A DNA stretch of 64,000 nt from Sphingomonas profundi (lineage in GTDB: Bacteria; Pseudomonadota; Alphaproteobacteria; Sphingomonadales; Sphingomonadaceae): NCBI RefSeq assembly GCF_009739515.1, contig NZ_CP046535.1:3224001-3288000 (forward strand), written 5' to 3'. The first letter of the stretch is position 1; every line of letters begins with the position of its first letter. The notes beneath the pieces were generated by a model. That model was not told the DNA's origin. It did not search any database and was given only the letters and a program-made list of their open reading frames with translations. The position numbers were made by a program, and so were the translations under genes. Positions 24,821 to 37,423 of this stretch are shown here, one piece after another.

Positions 24821-24827
24821 CGCCGCG

Positions 24828-25358
24828 TCATCCCGCCAGCATGACGGCGGCCGCCGCGATGAGGCCGGCGACGCTGGGGTAGAAGGTCAGGCCGAAGCCG
24901 AGCGCCCGGCCCGTGGCACCGCGCCGATACCCTGCCCAGAACAGCAGCCGGCCGATGGCGAACAGGCCGGCCATAGTCCAGACGAGCGGCTCGGGCCGGG
25001 CGAACGTGGCGGCCACGATCATGTGGGCGCAGACCGCCGGCACCACCTGCTCGAGCGTGTTTTGCAGGATCGCGCCCGCCCGTCGAACCTCGTCCGATCC
25101 CGCCTCGCCAGCGCTGCCGGCGATGTCGCGTTCGGACAGGAAGCGCAGCCGCGCGACGTTCGCGATCGTCGCCGCCAGCCAGCCGATCACGAGCAGATCG
25201 GCGCGCAAGGCGGACCGGAGGCGCAGGGCGAACGGCACCTGAGCGGCGCCCCGATCGAGCGTCGCGGCGAGGCCGAGCGCGACGATCGTGATGCCCAGCG
25301 CGATAGCCATCGCCACCGCCACGCCGCGCTGCTCGCGCCTGAAGCTCCGCATCGCCAT
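24828..25358 (-). CDS. MAPEG-family membrane protein
   Basis: 176 residues with four hydrophobic segments: AVAMAIALGITIVALGLAAT, LRADLLVIGWLAATIANVAR, VPAVCAHMIVAATFA/LVWTMAGLFAIGRLLFWAGY and FGLTFYPSVAGLIAAAAVML. The AGAILQNTLEQVVPAV stretch followed by FAIGRLLFWAGYR is the MAPEG (glutathione/eicosanoid metabolism) pattern. Bacterial members are of unknown or glutathione-linked function. Convergent with the transglycosylase, stops only 7 bases apart. Start could be ATG 25358 or 25352. Confidence 0.78.
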   Translation of the reverse strand: MAMRSFRREQRGVAVAMAIALGITIVALGLAATLDRGAAQVPFALRLRSALRADLLVIGWLAATIANVARLRFLSERDIAGSAGEAGSDEVRRAGAILQNTLEQVVPAVCAHMIVAATFARPEPLVWTMAGLFAIGRLLFWAGYRRGATGRALGFGLTFYPSVAGLIAAAAVMLAG

Positions 25359-25396
25359 GATGCCCCGCCCTTATCCGATCGCGGTCCGATCGCCGG

Positions 25397-26269
25397 CTAC
25401 GTCTCGTCCCGCACCCACCGCGCGAAGATCGCCGTCGGCAGCAGCAGCCCGCGCGCTTCCTCGCGCACCGCCATCTCGCCCGCTTCCACCCGGCCGCCAA
25501 GCTCGGCGGTCGCCTGCCGCAGCAGCTCCGCGATCGCCAGCGCCGACATGCGCACCGCATACACCGTCAGCACCAGATATTTCGAGTTCGCGTCCAGCAG
25601 GTTGCGGCAGTGGGCGATCAGGCCGGGCAGATGCTCCTCCAGCCTCCACACCTCGCCGTCCGGCCCGCGCCCGAACTTCGGCGGATCGAGCAGGATGCCG
25701 TCGTAGCGCCGCTGCCGCCGCACCTCGCGCGCGGCGAACTTCACCGCATCGTCCACCATCCAGCGGATCGGGCGATCGGCCATGTCGCTAAGAAACGCAT
25801 TCTCCTTGCCCGCCTCGACCGACTTCTTGGACGCATCGACATGGGTGATCCGCGCGCCCTTCGCCGCCAACGCCAGGCTGCCGACACCGGTATAGCCGAA
25901 CAGGTTCAGCACCTCGTCGCCTTCGCCGGTCCGCTCGCGCATCCACTCCCACTGCGGCGCCATGTCGGGAAAGAAAGCGAGGTGGCGGAACGGCGTGTTC
26001 TGGGCGAGGAAGCGCGCCTCCTCCCAGCGCAGGTGCCAGCCGCCGCGCGGCACATCGCGCGAGAGGTGCCACTTGCCGCCGCCATCCTCGTCCGATGCGG
26101 CGATGAAGTCGCCATCGGCCTGCCAGTCGGCCCGCGCCGGCGGCCACATCGCCTGCGGTTCCGGCCGGATGAAGCTGAAGCGGCCGAACCGCTCCCACTT
26201 GCGGCCGTGGCCGCTGTCGATCAGGCCGTAATCGGCCCATGGCTCGGTGACGAGGGTGGTCAGCTGCAC
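25397..26269 (-). CDS. Class I SAM-dependent (rRNA) methyltransferase, RlmI/RlmK-like
   Basis: 290 residues. The Rossmann motif VLNLFGYTGVGSLALAAKGA, THVDASKKSVEAGKENAFLS and the catalytic-loop motif GILLDPPKFGRGPDGEVW identify the class of 23S rRNA 5-methylcytosine/2-methylguanine methyltransferases (RlmI/RlmL C-terminal type). It lacks an N-terminal PUA domain, so the exact target base cannot be given. First gene after the M16 protease on the minus strand (13-base gap). Confidence 0.85.
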   Translation of the reverse strand: MQLTTLVTEPWADYGLIDSGHGRKWERFGRFSFIRPEPQAMWPPARADWQADGDFIAASDEDGGGKWHLSRDVPRGGWHLRWEEARFLAQNTPFRHLAFFPDMAPQWEWMRERTGEGDEVLNLFGYTGVGSLALAAKGARITHVDASKKSVEAGKENAFLSDMADRPIRWMVDDAVKFAAREVRRQRRYDGILLDPPKFGRGPDGEVWRLEEHLPGLIAHCRNLLDANSKYLVLTVYAVRMSALAIAELLRQATAELGGRVEAGEMAVREEARGLLLPTAIFARWVRDET

Positions 26270-26282
26270 GGCCCGCCGCGCC

Positions 26283-27512
26283 TCAGGCGGCCTTGGCGAG
26301 CTTGCCGCCGACGGTCGCCAGCGCCTCGCCGCCGGCCAGCGCCGCCTGCCCCGCCGCCCGCGCCTGGGCGAGCGTGACGGCGTCGATCTGCGCCACGGTC
26401 TCGGCCGGCGGCACGATACGGCCGTGGATCTGGATCTGCCGGGCGAGATGGTCGCAGCGCGCGCCCACCCCTTCCAGCCCCATCAGCAGCCCGGCGCGGG
26501 CCTGCGCCTTCGCCCGCGTCAGCTCCGCCTCGCTCAGCGTCTCGGCGGTGCGGGCCAGGATGTCGCGGGTCAGCGCCAGCGCCTCGGCCGCCTGCGGGCG
26601 GGCGGCCGCGCAGTAGACGCCGAACAACCCGGTCTCGGCATAGCTCTGCGTCCAGGCGTAGATGCTGTAGGCGAGCCCGCGCTCCTCGCGCAGCTGCTGG
26701 AACAGCCGGGAGGACATGCCGCCCCCCGCCGCCGCCGCGTAGAGCGAGAGGGCGAACACGTCCGGATGCGCGTGGCCCAGCCCTGGAAACGCCAGCGCCA
26801 CGTGCAGCTGATCGAACCTGCGCCGGTCGTGATGCCTGCCGCCGCCGAACCGCCCGGCCTGATCGCCCGGCGGCGCCCCCGCCGCCATGTCGCCGAAACG
26901 ATCCTCGGCCAGCCGCAGCAGCGCATCCTCGTCCACCTTGCCGGCCGCCGCCAGCACCAGCCGGGCCGGGCGGTAGCGCGTCGTCGTCCAGTCGCGCAGC
27001 GCCGCCACGTCGATCGCGGCGATCGTCCCCTCCGCGCCGAGCACCGGCCGCCCCAGGCTCTGGCCGGGAAAGGCGGCGGATTGCAGGTGATCGAAGATGA
27101 TGTCGTCCGGCGTGTCGCGTGCCTCGCCAAGTTCGGCCAGCACCACGCCCTTCTCGCGCTCCAGCTCGTCGGCATCCAGGTGCGGGCGGCGCACCAGATC
27201 GGCGATCATCTCCACGCCCAGCGGCAGATCGGGCGCGAGCAGGCGGGCGTGGAACACGGTATGGTCACGCGCCGTCCACGCATTCAGCGATCCGCCGACA
27301 TCCTCGATATCCTCGGCGATGGCCTTGGCGTCGCGCGGACCGGCGCCCTTGAACAGCATATGCTCGACCATGTGGGCGAGGCCGGAGAGGTCCTGCGGCT
27401 CCGATCGCGCGCCCACATCGGCATAGAGGCCCACGGAGAGCGTCTCGACCCCGGCCATCGGCTCCACCGCCACGGTGAGGCCGTTGGCGAGGCGATGCAG
27501 CCGCGCCGTCAT
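26283..27512 (-). CDS. M16-family zinc peptidase (processing-peptidase-like)
   Basis: 409 residues, single M16 unit plus inactive C-terminal half. The inverted zinc motif HMVEH is at H47-E50-H51 (LAHMVEHMLFKG), with the third ligand expected in EREKGVVLAELGEARD. C-terminal GGGMSSRLFQQLREERGLAY is the conserved R/Y motif of the family. In alphaproteobacteria this protein (PqqL/mitochondrial MPP-beta-like) lies after thrC, as here (ATGA overlap with thrC). It degrades or processes short peptides; no signal peptide. Confidence 0.92.
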   Translation of the reverse strand: MTARLHRLANGLTVAVEPMAGVETLSVGLYADVGARSEPQDLSGLAHMVEHMLFKGAGPRDAKAIAEDIEDVGGSLNAWTARDHTVFHARLLAPDLPLGVEMIADLVRRPHLDADELEREKGVVLAELGEARDTPDDIIFDHLQSAAFPGQSLGRPVLGAEGTIAAIDVAALRDWTTTRYRPARLVLAAAGKVDEDALLRLAEDRFGDMAAGAPPGDQAGRFGGGRHHDRRRFDQLHVALAFPGLGHAHPDVFALSLYAAAAGGGMSSRLFQQLREERGLAYSIYAWTQSYAETGLFGVYCAAARPQAAEALALTRDILARTAETLSEAELTRAKAQARAGLLMGLEGVGARCDHLARQIQIHGRIVPPAETVAQIDAVTLAQARAAGQAALAGGEALATVGGKLAKAA

Positions 27513-28927
27513 GCGGGAATGGCCACCCGCTCCGCCGGCACCGCCCGCGCGGCGACATAGTTCTCGATCGCGGCCAGATCGGCTGGCAGCGAGGCGAAAC
27601 GCTCCTCCCGCTCGAACAGGCCGCCGATCCGCGCCGGCAGCACCGGCCGCTGGCCGGTCGCCCGCTCAACCGCATCGCGGAACTTGGCCGGGTGTGCCGT
27701 CGCCAGGGTGACGATCGGGATCACGTCCGGCAATTCGGCGGCCCGCGCGGCGGCCAGGCCGATCGCGGTGTGCGGATCGATCAGCATGCACGCCGTCTGC
27801 GAGGCGGAGCGCATCGCCAGCGCCATCGCATCGGGATCGATCCGCGCGCTGGTGAACAGGCCGGCCGCCTCCTCGCGCATCGCCGGCGCGATCGCCAGCG
27901 ATCGGCTCGCCTCGAACCCCGTCATCGTCGCGGCGAGCGCGGCGCCGTCGCGGCCGTGCAGATCGAACAGCAGCCGCTCGAAATTGCTGCTGACCTGGAT
28001 GTCCATCGAGGGTGCGGCCGTGGGCGTCACCGTGCCGACCGAATAGTCGCCGGCCGAGAGTGCGCGGTGCAGGATGTCGTTCACGTTGGTCGCCACGATC
28101 AGCCGGGCGACCGGCAGGCCCATCCGCTGCGCGACGTAGCCCGCGAACACGTCGCCGAAATTGCCCGTCGGCACCGAGAAGGCGACCGGCCGTTCGGGCG
28201 CGCCCAGGCGCACGGCGGCGTAGAAGTAATAGACCACCTGCGCCATCAGCCGTGCCCAGTTGATCGAATTGACGGCGGACAGGGCGAAGCGGCCGGCGAA
28301 ACCGCGATCGGCGAACATCGCCTTCACCAGCGCCTGCGCATCGTCGAAGCTGCCGTCGATGGCGATGTTGTGCACGTTGGGCGCCAACACCGTCGTCATC
28401 TGGCGACGCTGCACGTCGGAGACGCGGCCGGCCGGGTGGAGCATGAAGATGTCCACCTTCGCGCGGCCCGCCAGCGCGTCGATCGCGGCGGAGCCGGTGT
28501 CGCCGGATGTCGCGCCGACCACCGTCAAATGCGTGTCGCGGCCGGCCAGGAACCGCTCGAACAGCAGGCCCAGCAGCTGCAGCGCGACGTCCTTGAAGGC
28601 CAGGGTCGGGCCGTGGAACAGCTCGAGCAGCCAGTTGCGCCCATCCAGCTGCACCAGCGGGGTGACGGCGGCATGATCGAAGCGGCCATAGGCCTCGGTG
28701 CACAGCGCGCGCAGCTCGTCTTGCGTCAGCGCGTCGCCGACGAACGGGGCCATCACCCGCACGGCCGTCTCGACATAGGAGAGGCCGGCCAGATCGGCGA
28801 TCTCGGCCGCCGTGAAGGACGGCCACCGCTCGGGCACGTAGAGCCCGCCATCGGCGGCGAGGCCGGCGAGGGTGACGTTCTCGAAGTCGAGCGCGGGGGC
28901 GTTGCCGCGGGTGCTGATGTAGCGCAT
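27509..28927 (-). CDS. thrC: Threonine synthase
   Basis: 472 residues, the longer ThrC class of Gram-negatives. N-terminal MRYISTRGNAPALDFENVTL is typical. The PLP lysine is K112 in LFHGPTLAFKDVALQ. VGATSGDTGSAAI forms the phosphate-binding loop and SVPTGNFGDVFAGYVA follows. Converts O-phospho-homoserine to threonine. The start ATG 28927 follows SURF1 with a 56-base gap on the same strand; the SURF1-thrC-M16 order is common in alphaproteobacteria. Confidence 0.96.
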   Translation of the reverse strand: MRYISTRGNAPALDFENVTLAGLAADGGLYVPERWPSFTAAEIADLAGLSYVETAVRVMAPFVGDALTQDELRALCTEAYGRFDHAAVTPLVQLDGRNWLLELFHGPTLAFKDVALQLLGLLFERFLAGRDTHLTVVGATSGDTGSAAIDALAGRAKVDIFMLHPAGRVSDVQRRQMTTVLAPNVHNIAIDGSFDDAQALVKAMFADRGFAGRFALSAVNSINWARLMAQVVYYFYAAVRLGAPERPVAFSVPTGNFGDVFAGYVAQRMGLPVARLIVATNVNDILHRALSAGDYSVGTVTPTAAPSMDIQVSSNFERLLFDLHGRDGAALAATMTGFEASRSLAIAPAMREEAAGLFTSARIDPDAMALAMRSASQTACMLIDPHTAIGLAAARAAELPDVIPIVTLATAHPAKFRDAVERATGQRPVLPARIGGLFEREERFASLPADLAAIENYVAARAVPAERVAIPA

Positions 28928-28983
28928 GACCGGCGGGCCTTATACGGCGCCGGGGCCAGCGGCAACCGAATCCCGGCGGCGGC

Positions 28984-29577
28984 TCACTTGGGCGGCCGGC
29001 CGATCCATCGCTGGCGCAGCGCCACGGCGTAGACGGCCAGCGCCACGATCGCGAACAGGAACCACTGCACGGCATAGGCGCGATGGTTGTTCGGGATGTT
29101 CTCGGGCGAAGGGCGCGCGCTCGGCGCCAGCCCCGGCGCGGGCGTCTCCGCCACCAGCAGCAGGATATGGTCGCGATCGCTGTCGATGACGCCGGAGACG
29201 CGGCCGCCGCGCGCGCCGGCCGGCGCCGCGAAATCGCGCGACCAGCCGAAATCGACCAGCATCCCCGGCCCTTCCGCGCCGGTGCGGCACAGCGCCAGGT
29301 GCCGCCAGCCGGGCTCGCCGGCGCGGTTGCTGCCGGCGCGCGCGCTCCATGCCGTCGGTTGCAGGCACATGGCGGACGCGCGACGGAACAGCAGGCTGCC
29401 GTCCGTCGGCGGCACGGCGGGAAAGGCGATCGGCGGCCGCCCGGCGGCGGTCGCATATTGCGCCAGCAACGCCTCCTTCCAGTGCGCGCGGCGGATCTGC
29501 CACACGCCCAGCGCCACCATCAGGGCGACGGCGAGCCCGACGATCAGCGTCGGCCACAGCGGCAGGCGGCGCATCAT
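28984..29577 (-). CDS. SURF1-family cytochrome oxidase assembly protein
   Basis: 197 residues from ATG 29577 (a second ATG is at 29574). Two membrane segments bracket a periplasmic domain: N-terminal WPTLIVGLAVALMVALGVWQ and C-terminal YAVQWFLFAIVALAVYAVAL. LGVWQIRRAHWKEALLAQ and the C-terminal NNHRAYAVQWFLFA are the SURF1 (Shy1) signatures. Helps insert haem a into subunit I of the aa3 oxidase encoded upstream. Slightly shorter than most SURF1 proteins (~230). Confidence 0.92.
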   Translation of the reverse strand: MMRRLPLWPTLIVGLAVALMVALGVWQIRRAHWKEALLAQYATAAGRPPIAFPAVPPTDGSLLFRRASAMCLQPTAWSARAGSNRAGEPGWRHLALCRTGAEGPGMLVDFGWSRDFAAPAGARGGRVSGVIDSDRDHILLLVAETPAPGLAPSARPSPENIPNNHRAYAVQWFLFAIVALAVYAVALRQRWIGRPPK

Positions 29578-29590
29578 GCGGGCGGCGGCG

Positions 29591-30118
29591 TCAGGCGTTG
29601 CCGACGCACCAGGGATCGGGCCGGTGATCGACCGGCGGCCCGGCCTGGCCATGCGCGGGGAAGCGCGCCTTGAAGGTGAAGGCCTGCGGCGTCGGGCCGT
29701 AGCGATCGAGCCGCCACAGTCGCGCCAGCCCGTCCTCGATCGTGGGGATGGTGCCGGCCGGGATCCACCAGAGCGCCTGATAGGCCCCCTCGAACCGCTC
29801 GAACCAGGCGCGGCGCCGCGCCATCCACGGCGTGTGGGCGCTGCGATAGACGAAGTCGAACAGCGCATCGGCGTCGGTCCACACCGACATGTTGATCGCG
29901 AACTGCGGATCGGCGGTGGGCCGCAGGGCGATGGCCCCCTCGCCGCTGTCGTCGGCCAGCCGCCAGACGAAGCCCGGCGCGGCATCGGCCAGCGCATTCA
30001 CCGCCGCCAGCGCGGAAACGAACTCGGCGACCCTTGGATCGTCGGGCGGTGCGACGAGCCGCCCGACATTGACCTGCGCGAGATGCCAGTCCCCCGTGAT
30101 GGATCGGCCGCGATCCAC
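29591..30118 (-). CDS. DUF3291 domain protein
   Basis: 175 residues from GTG 30118, two bases before the ctaE stop region; an upstream ATG (30187) lies inside ctaE. WHLAQVNVGRLVAPPDDPRV, FVSALAAVNALADAAPGFVW, INMSVWTDADALFDFVYRSA and HTPWMARRRAWFERFEG are characteristic of DUF3291, a ferredoxin-like (ABM-type dimeric barrel) fold. Function unknown. Sits between ctaE and SURF1 in the oxidase operon, which is unusual enough to note, but no oxidase role can be claimed. Confidence 0.8.
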   Translation of the reverse strand: MDRGRSITGDWHLAQVNVGRLVAPPDDPRVAEFVSALAAVNALADAAPGFVWRLADDSGEGAIALRPTADPQFAINMSVWTDADALFDFVYRSAHTPWMARRRAWFERFEGAYQALWWIPAGTIPTIEDGLARLWRLDRYGPTPQAFTFKARFPAHGQAGPPVDHRPDPWCVGNA

Positions 30119-30120
30119 CG

Positions 30121-30942
30121 TCAGCCGGCGTGGATCGGCGCGCCCCAGCCGCCCCAGACGTAGATGGAGACGAACAGGAACAGCCACACCACGTCGACGA
30201 AGTGCCAGTACCAGGCCGCCGCCTCGAAGCCGAAATGCTGCTTCGGCGTGAAGTCGCCCTTGTAGGTGCGGATCAGGCAGACGATCAGGAAGATCGTGCC
30301 AATCAGCACGTGGAAGCCGTGGAACCCGGTCGCCATGAAGAAGGAGGCGCCGTAGTTGATGCCCTTGAAGGCGAACGGCGCGTGGATATACTCATAGGCC
30401 TGAATGCACGAGAACAGCAGGCCCAGGCCGATCGTGAGCCACAGGCCGGTCTTCAGCCCCTTGCGATCGCCGTGCAGCAGCGCGTGATGCGCCCAGGTGA
30501 CGGTGGTGCCCGAGCAGAGCAGGATCATCGTGTTCAGCAGCGGAAAGGCGAACGGATCGATCACCTCGATGCCCTTGGGCGGCCAGGTACCGCCGACCGC
30601 CTCCACCGTGGAGGGGAACAGTGAGAAATCGAAGAAGGCCCAGAACCAGCCGACGAAGAACATCACCTCGGATGCGATGAACAGGATCATGCCGTAGCGC
30701 AGGTGCAGCGCGACGACGGGCGTGTGATCGCCGTGGTGCGCCTCGCGGATCACGTCGGACCACCAGCCGAACATCGTGCCGAGCACGCCGGCCACGCCCG
30801 CGAAGAACACGAATCCGCCGAAATGCACCGAATGCATCCACATGATCGCGCCGGCCGCCATCACCAGCGCCGACATCGAGCCGACGAACGGCCACGGGCT
30901 GGGTGGCAGGATGTGATAATCGTGGTTCTTCGCGCCGGCCAT
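30121..30942 (-). CDS. ctaE: Cytochrome c oxidase subunit III
   Basis: 273 residues with seven membrane segments. [20 protein letters not shown], the [20 protein letters not shown] motif (proton-uptake side Glu), [40 protein letters not shown] and [20 protein letters not shown] are all standard for CoxC/CtaE. It stabilises subunit I of the aa3 terminal oxidase. It is 36 bases downstream of ctaG. Confidence 0.97.
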   Translation of the reverse strand: MAGAKNHDYHILPPSPWPFVGSMSALVMAAGAIMWMHSVHFGGFVFFAGVAGVLGTMFGWWSDVIREAHHGDHTPVVALHLRYGMILFIASEVMFFVGWFWAFFDFSLFPSTVEAVGGTWPPKGIEVIDPFAFPLLNTMILLCSGTTVTWAHHALLHGDRKGLKTGLWLTIGLGLLFSCIQAYEYIHAPFAFKGINYGASFFMATGFHGFHVLIGTIFLIVCLIRTYKGDFTPKQHFGFEAAAWYWHFVDVVWLFLFVSIYVWGGWGAPIHAG

Positions 30943-30978
30943 ATGGTGCCCCTGATATGCCTGTCTTTGTCCCGACCC

Positions 30979-31548
30979 TTAACCGGCCGTCTTGTCCGAA
31001 TCCACCGGGAAGAAGGTGTAGCTGAGGGTGATTTCGCTGATGTCGTTCGCGTCCGGATCGTCGATCAGCTTGGGATCGACATAGTAGATCACCGGCATGC
31101 GGATCGATTCGCCGGGCTTCAGCGTCTGCTGGGTGAAGCAGAAGCACTGGATCTTGGTGAAATATTTCCCCGCCTGCTCCGGCGTCACGTTGAAGCTGGC
31201 ATGGCCGGTGATCGGCCGGTCGCTCTCGTTGGTGGCGTTGAAGAAGGCCATCTCGCGCGCGCCCACCGCCACCCGCTCCACCCGCTGCTCGGGCTCGAAC
31301 GTCCACGGCATCGCGGGCGCTACGTTGGCGTCGAAGCGCACGTTGATGATCTTGCCGACGACGGCGCCCGGCGCGTCCTTGCCTTCCGCGCGCTGGGTGG
31401 TGCCGCCGAAGCCGGTCGCCTGGCAGAACATGCGGTAGAGCGGCACGCTGGCATAGCCGAGCCCCACCATCGCCAGCGCTACGGCGAGCATCACGAGGCC
31501 GACGCGCTTGTTGCGATCGGCGAGGCTGCGGGCTGCGGGCGCCGCCAT
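30979..31548 (-). CDS. ctaG: Cytochrome oxidase copper-insertion protein CtaG/Cox11
   Basis: 189 residues. One N-terminal membrane anchor (RVGLVMLAVALAMVGLGYAS) followed by VPLYRMFCQATGFGGTTQ and a periplasmic beta domain. The copper site KIQCFCFTQQTLKPGE is intact and C42 in RMFCQ is also conserved. Delivers copper to CuB of subunit I. Its ATG shares one base with the stop of the 43-residue gene upstream (TGATG). Confidence 0.95.
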   Translation of the reverse strand: MAAPAARSLADRNKRVGLVMLAVALAMVGLGYASVPLYRMFCQATGFGGTTQRAEGKDAPGAVVGKIINVRFDANVAPAMPWTFEPEQRVERVAVGAREMAFFNATNESDRPITGHASFNVTPEQAGKYFTKIQCFCFTQQTLKPGESIRMPVIYYVDPKLIDDPDANDISEITLSYTFFPVDSDKTAG

Positions 31549-31679
31549 CAGCTCATCTTCGCGATGGAGATGGCGTAGAACAGCACCACCAGCGCGCCCA
31601 GCACCAGCGCCATCGCGATCGATCGGCTGCGCTGGCGCCGGCGGATCTCGGCGACGTCGTCGAACGGCGGCTTGGTCAT
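31548..31679 (-). CDS. 43-residue single-pass membrane protein in the cox operon
   Basis: Translation begins [20 protein letters not shown] and continues into a hydrophobic helix ([20 protein letters not shown]) before KMS. It is linked by ATGA to the end of ctaB and by TGATG to the start of ctaG, so it is almost certainly translated. A small protein at this place is found in other alphaproteobacterial oxidase operons (I recall it as CoxF-like), but its role is not settled. N-terminus cytoplasmic by the positive-inside rule. Confidence 0.8.
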   Translation of the reverse strand: MTKPPFDDVAEIRRRQRSRSIAMALVLGALVVLFYAISIAKMS

Positions 31680-32620
31680 GCGATGATCCCGCTGAAGGCC
31701 CAATGGTCGGCGACGAGCGCGCCGAACACGAGGAAGAGGTAGAGGATCGAGAAGGCGAACAGCCGCCGCTCCGCCTTCATCGCCGCCTGATCCGTCTCGC
31801 GGCTGACGGCCACGCGCACGGCGAGCGCCACGAAGACGAGGCTCAGCGCACCGGCGACGGTGCCGTACAGCGCACCCGCCAGCCCTAAAGCGTAAGGGGC
31901 GATCGCCACCGCCGCCATCGGCAGGCTGTAGAGCAGCACCTGCGCCCGGGTGGCGCGCCGCCCGGCGACCACCGGCAGCATCGGCACGCCGGCATTGGCG
32001 TAATCAGTGTTCACGAACAGAGCGAGCGACCAGAAATGCGGCGGCGTCCAGAGGAAGACGAGGGCGAACAGCAGCACCGGCAGCACATCCACCCGCCCGG
32101 TCGCGGCGGCCCAGCCGATCAGCGCCGGGAAGGCGCCGGCCGCACCGCCGATGACGATGTTCTGCGACGTCCGCCGCTTCAGCCACACGGTGTAGACCAG
32201 CACGTAGAACAGGATGGAGGCGAGCAGGATCGCCGCGGCGAGCAGGTTCACCGCCAGCCCCATCAGCAGCACCGAGAAGCTGGCGAGGCCGACGCCGAAG
32301 TGCAGGGCGGACTGCCGATCCATCCGCCCCGCCGGCAGCGGCCGGCCGGCGGTGCGCCGCATCATGGCGTCGATATCCGCCTCATACCACTGGTTTAGCG
32401 CGCCGGCCGCGCCCGCGCCCAGCGCGATGCACAATATGGCGGTGAAGGCCAGCACCGGGTGGATCGATGCGGGCGCCGCCAGCAGCCCGCACAGGCCGGT
32501 GAACACCACCAGCGTCATCACGCGCGGCTTGGTCAGCGCCAGGAAATCGCGCCACTCGGCCGGCAGGCCGGCGGCGGCGCCCGGGCCGCGCATCTCGCTG
32601 AGGGTGCCTGTCGTCATCAT
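31676..32620 (-). CDS. ctaB: Protoheme IX farnesyltransferase (haem O synthase)
   Basis: 314 residues from ATG 32620 (32617 also possible). UbiA-family prenyltransferase with ~8-9 helices. [40 protein letters not shown] (first Asp-rich motif NxxxDxxxD) and [13 protein letters not shown] (COX10 signature) are present. Makes haem O from haem B, the first step to haem A for the aa3 oxidase. It lies 116 bases after ctaD and is coupled by ATGA to the small membrane protein. Confidence 0.96.
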   Translation of the reverse strand: MMTTGTLSEMRGPGAAAGLPAEWRDFLALTKPRVMTLVVFTGLCGLLAAPASIHPVLAFTAILCIALGAGAAGALNQWYEADIDAMMRRTAGRPLPAGRMDRQSALHFGVGLASFSVLLMGLAVNLLAAAILLASILFYVLVYTVWLKRRTSQNIVIGGAAGAFPALIGWAAATGRVDVLPVLLFALVFLWTPPHFWSLALFVNTDYANAGVPMLPVVAGRRATRAQVLLYSLPMAAVAIAPYALGLAGALYGTVAGALSLVFVALAVRVAVSRETDQAAMKAERRLFAFSILYLFLVFGALVADHWAFSGIIA

Positions 32621-32736
32621 GGTCCCGATCCGCACACGCCGCTCGCCGAACCCGGCGGCGACCCGAAACGCGGGCGGCCCGGACGCTGCCCGAGGGCGAT
32701 CGTCCGGACCGGCCGCGATACTCCTGCCCGCCCCGC

Positions 32737-35519
<2,783 letters not shown>

Positions 35520-35698
35520 CGTACCCCCGTAAGTGCCTCTCGCGGCACTGTCCCATACCGACCGGGCATCCATATCCGCGGGCTTATAGGCGCGCCCCGG
35601 CCATGCCTCAAGCTCCATGCCAGATGAATTTCTGCGCGGTTGAAGCCGTGCCTGCGCCGGCCTATCTGGCGGCATTCGGACAACCGGCGGGGACGAGC

Positions 35699-36292
35699 AT
35701 GACGGACGAGGAGGTGCTGGCCGAGTTCCGCGCGGCGGAAGCGCTGCTGGAAGGCCATTTCATCCTCTCCTCGGGCCTGCGCAGTCCGCGCTACCTGCAG
35801 TGCGCGCGCGTGCTGATGAACCCCGCCCGCGCCGCCCGGCTGGCCGGCGAACTGGCGCTGCGCATACCGGACAAAGTGAAGATCCGCCTCGGCGCCGTCG
35901 TCTCCCCGGCCATGGGCGGGGTGATCGCCGGGCACGAGATGGGCCGCGCGCTGGGTCTCGACGCGATGTTCGTCGAGCGGCCGGCCGGCACGTTCGAGCT
36001 GCGCCGCGGCTTCCGCCTGCCCAAGGGGCAGACGGTGCTGCTGATGGAGGATGTCGTCACCACCGGCCTCAGCTCGCGCGAGGCGATCGCGGCGGTGGAG
36101 GCGGCGGGCGGCACCGTGATCGCGGCCGCGGCGCTCGTCGATCGCTCCAACGGCAAGGCCGATCTCGGCGTGCCCTTCTACCCGCTGATCCGGCTGGAGG
36201 TGCCGAGCTACCCGGCCGATGCGCTGCCGCCCGAGCTGGCGGCCATCCCGGCGATGAAGCCCGGCAGCCGGCTCGCCCAAGCCGGGGCATGA
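35699..36292 (+). CDS. pyrE: Orotate phosphoribosyltransferase
   Basis: 197 residues from ATG 35699 (GGGGA upstream); in-frame upstream starts would add a non-conserved extension. ALLEGHFILSSGLRSPRYLQ, the PRPP loop VLLMEDVVTTGLSSREAIAA and VERPAGTFELRRGF are seen. Joins orotate and PRPP to make OMP in pyrimidine synthesis; the sequence is of the longer alpha/cyanobacterial PyrE type. Divergent from ctaC; ATGA overlap with the next gene. Confidence 0.94.
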   Translation: MTDEEVLAEFRAAEALLEGHFILSSGLRSPRYLQCARVLMNPARAARLAGELALRIPDKVKIRLGAVVSPAMGGVIAGHEMGRALGLDAMFVERPAGTFELRRGFRLPKGQTVLLMEDVVTTGLSSREAIAAVEAAGGTVIAAAALVDRSNGKADLGVPFYPLIRLEVPSYPADALPPELAAIPAMKPGSRLAQAGA

Positions 36293-37407
36293 TCCGGCGG
36301 GCGCTGCTGGGTGCCGCGATCACGGCGGTCGCCGCCGCGCCCGCCCCGGCCGTGCACGCCCAGGCAGCCCCCGTTCATGCCGCGCCCGACGCCGCCCGGC
36401 TGGACGGGATCGTCGCCGCCGCCGGCTTCAGCGGCGTCGCCCTCGTCGGCCAGGGGGAGGGGATCGCCTGGCAGCGCAGCGTGGGGGAGGCGAGCCCCGG
36501 CGTGCCGCACGCCGCCGAGTCGGTCTGGCGCCTGGCCTCGGTGACGAAGCAGCTCACCGCGCTGATCGTGATGCAGGAGGTCGCCGCCGGCCGACTCGAT
36601 CTCGACGCGCCGATGGCGACGCTCTGGCCCGGCTGGCCGGCGCCTGATGCCGCCACGATCACGCCGCGCCTGCTGCTGACCCACGACAGCGGCCTCGCCG
36701 ACCCGGCCGAGAGCAGGCCGGACAAGGACGGCATCCCGGAATTCTACCGCCGCGTCGGCCCCGCCGCCGATCCCGCCCGCTCCGCCGCCGATTTCTGCGC
36801 CCGTTCCCCGCGCGCCAGGGCGGGCAGCGGCTATCATTACGACAATTGCGACTTCATCGTGCTCGGCGGCCTGCTCGAACGGCTCACCGGCACGCCCTTC
36901 GCGGCCTTGCTGCAGCAGCGGATCGCGCAGCCGCTGGGCCTCGCCAGCCTCGGCCTGTTCCGCTTCGATGCGACGCCCGCGCGGCACGTGCGCGGCACCG
37001 TCGGCGGCCGGGCGGAGCCGGCGCTGAACCTCGGCACCTACGGCGCCGCCGGCTCCGCCTACATCTCCCCGCGCGATCTGTGGGCGTTCGATCGCGCGCT
37101 GATGGAGAATCGCCTGCTCGATCGCATCCAGACGCGGGCGATGTGGGCGGGCGATCCCGCGCTCGGCTTCGCCGCCTTCGGCGCGTGGAGCTACGCCACC
37201 CGCCTGGCCGGCTGCCCTGACACGGTGGACCTGATCGAGCGGCGCGGCATGATCGGCGGCGTGCAGATCCGCAACTTCCTGAACCCCGCCCGCCGTGCCG
37301 CCGTGATCCTGTTCACCAACACGGCCGAATTCGATTTCGGCGAGGTGGGCGAAGGCCGCGGCTTCGCCTATGACATGCTCTCCGCCGCCTTCTGCCCGGC
37401 GCCATAG
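36289..37407 (+). CDS. Serine hydrolase, class C beta-lactamase-like fold
   Basis: 372 residues with a signal peptide ([20 protein letters not shown], cleavage ~ after 24). The SxxK motif is S84-V-T-K87 ([20 protein letters not shown]) and the second motif Y-x-N is in [20 protein letters not shown]. These belong to the beta-lactamase/D-Ala-D-Ala carboxypeptidase/esterase superfamily. Substrate unknown; esterase or peptidase in the periplasm is most likely, and true antibiotic hydrolysis cannot be inferred. ATGA overlap with pyrE. Confidence 0.88.
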   Translation: MIRRALLGAAITAVAAAPAPAVHAQAAPVHAAPDAARLDGIVAAAGFSGVALVGQGEGIAWQRSVGEASPGVPHAAESVWRLASVTKQLTALIVMQEVAAGRLDLDAPMATLWPGWPAPDAATITPRLLLTHDSGLADPAESRPDKDGIPEFYRRVGPAADPARSAADFCARSPRARAGSGYHYDNCDFIVLGGLLERLTGTPFAALLQQRIAQPLGLASLGLFRFDATPARHVRGTVGGRAEPALNLGTYGAAGSAYISPRDLWAFDRALMENRLLDRIQTRAMWAGDPALGFAAFGAWSYATRLAGCPDTVDLIERRGMIGGVQIRNFLNPARRAAVILFTNTAEFDFGEVGEGRGFAYDMLSAAFCPAP

Positions 37408-37423
37408 GGGATCCCGCCTGCCC

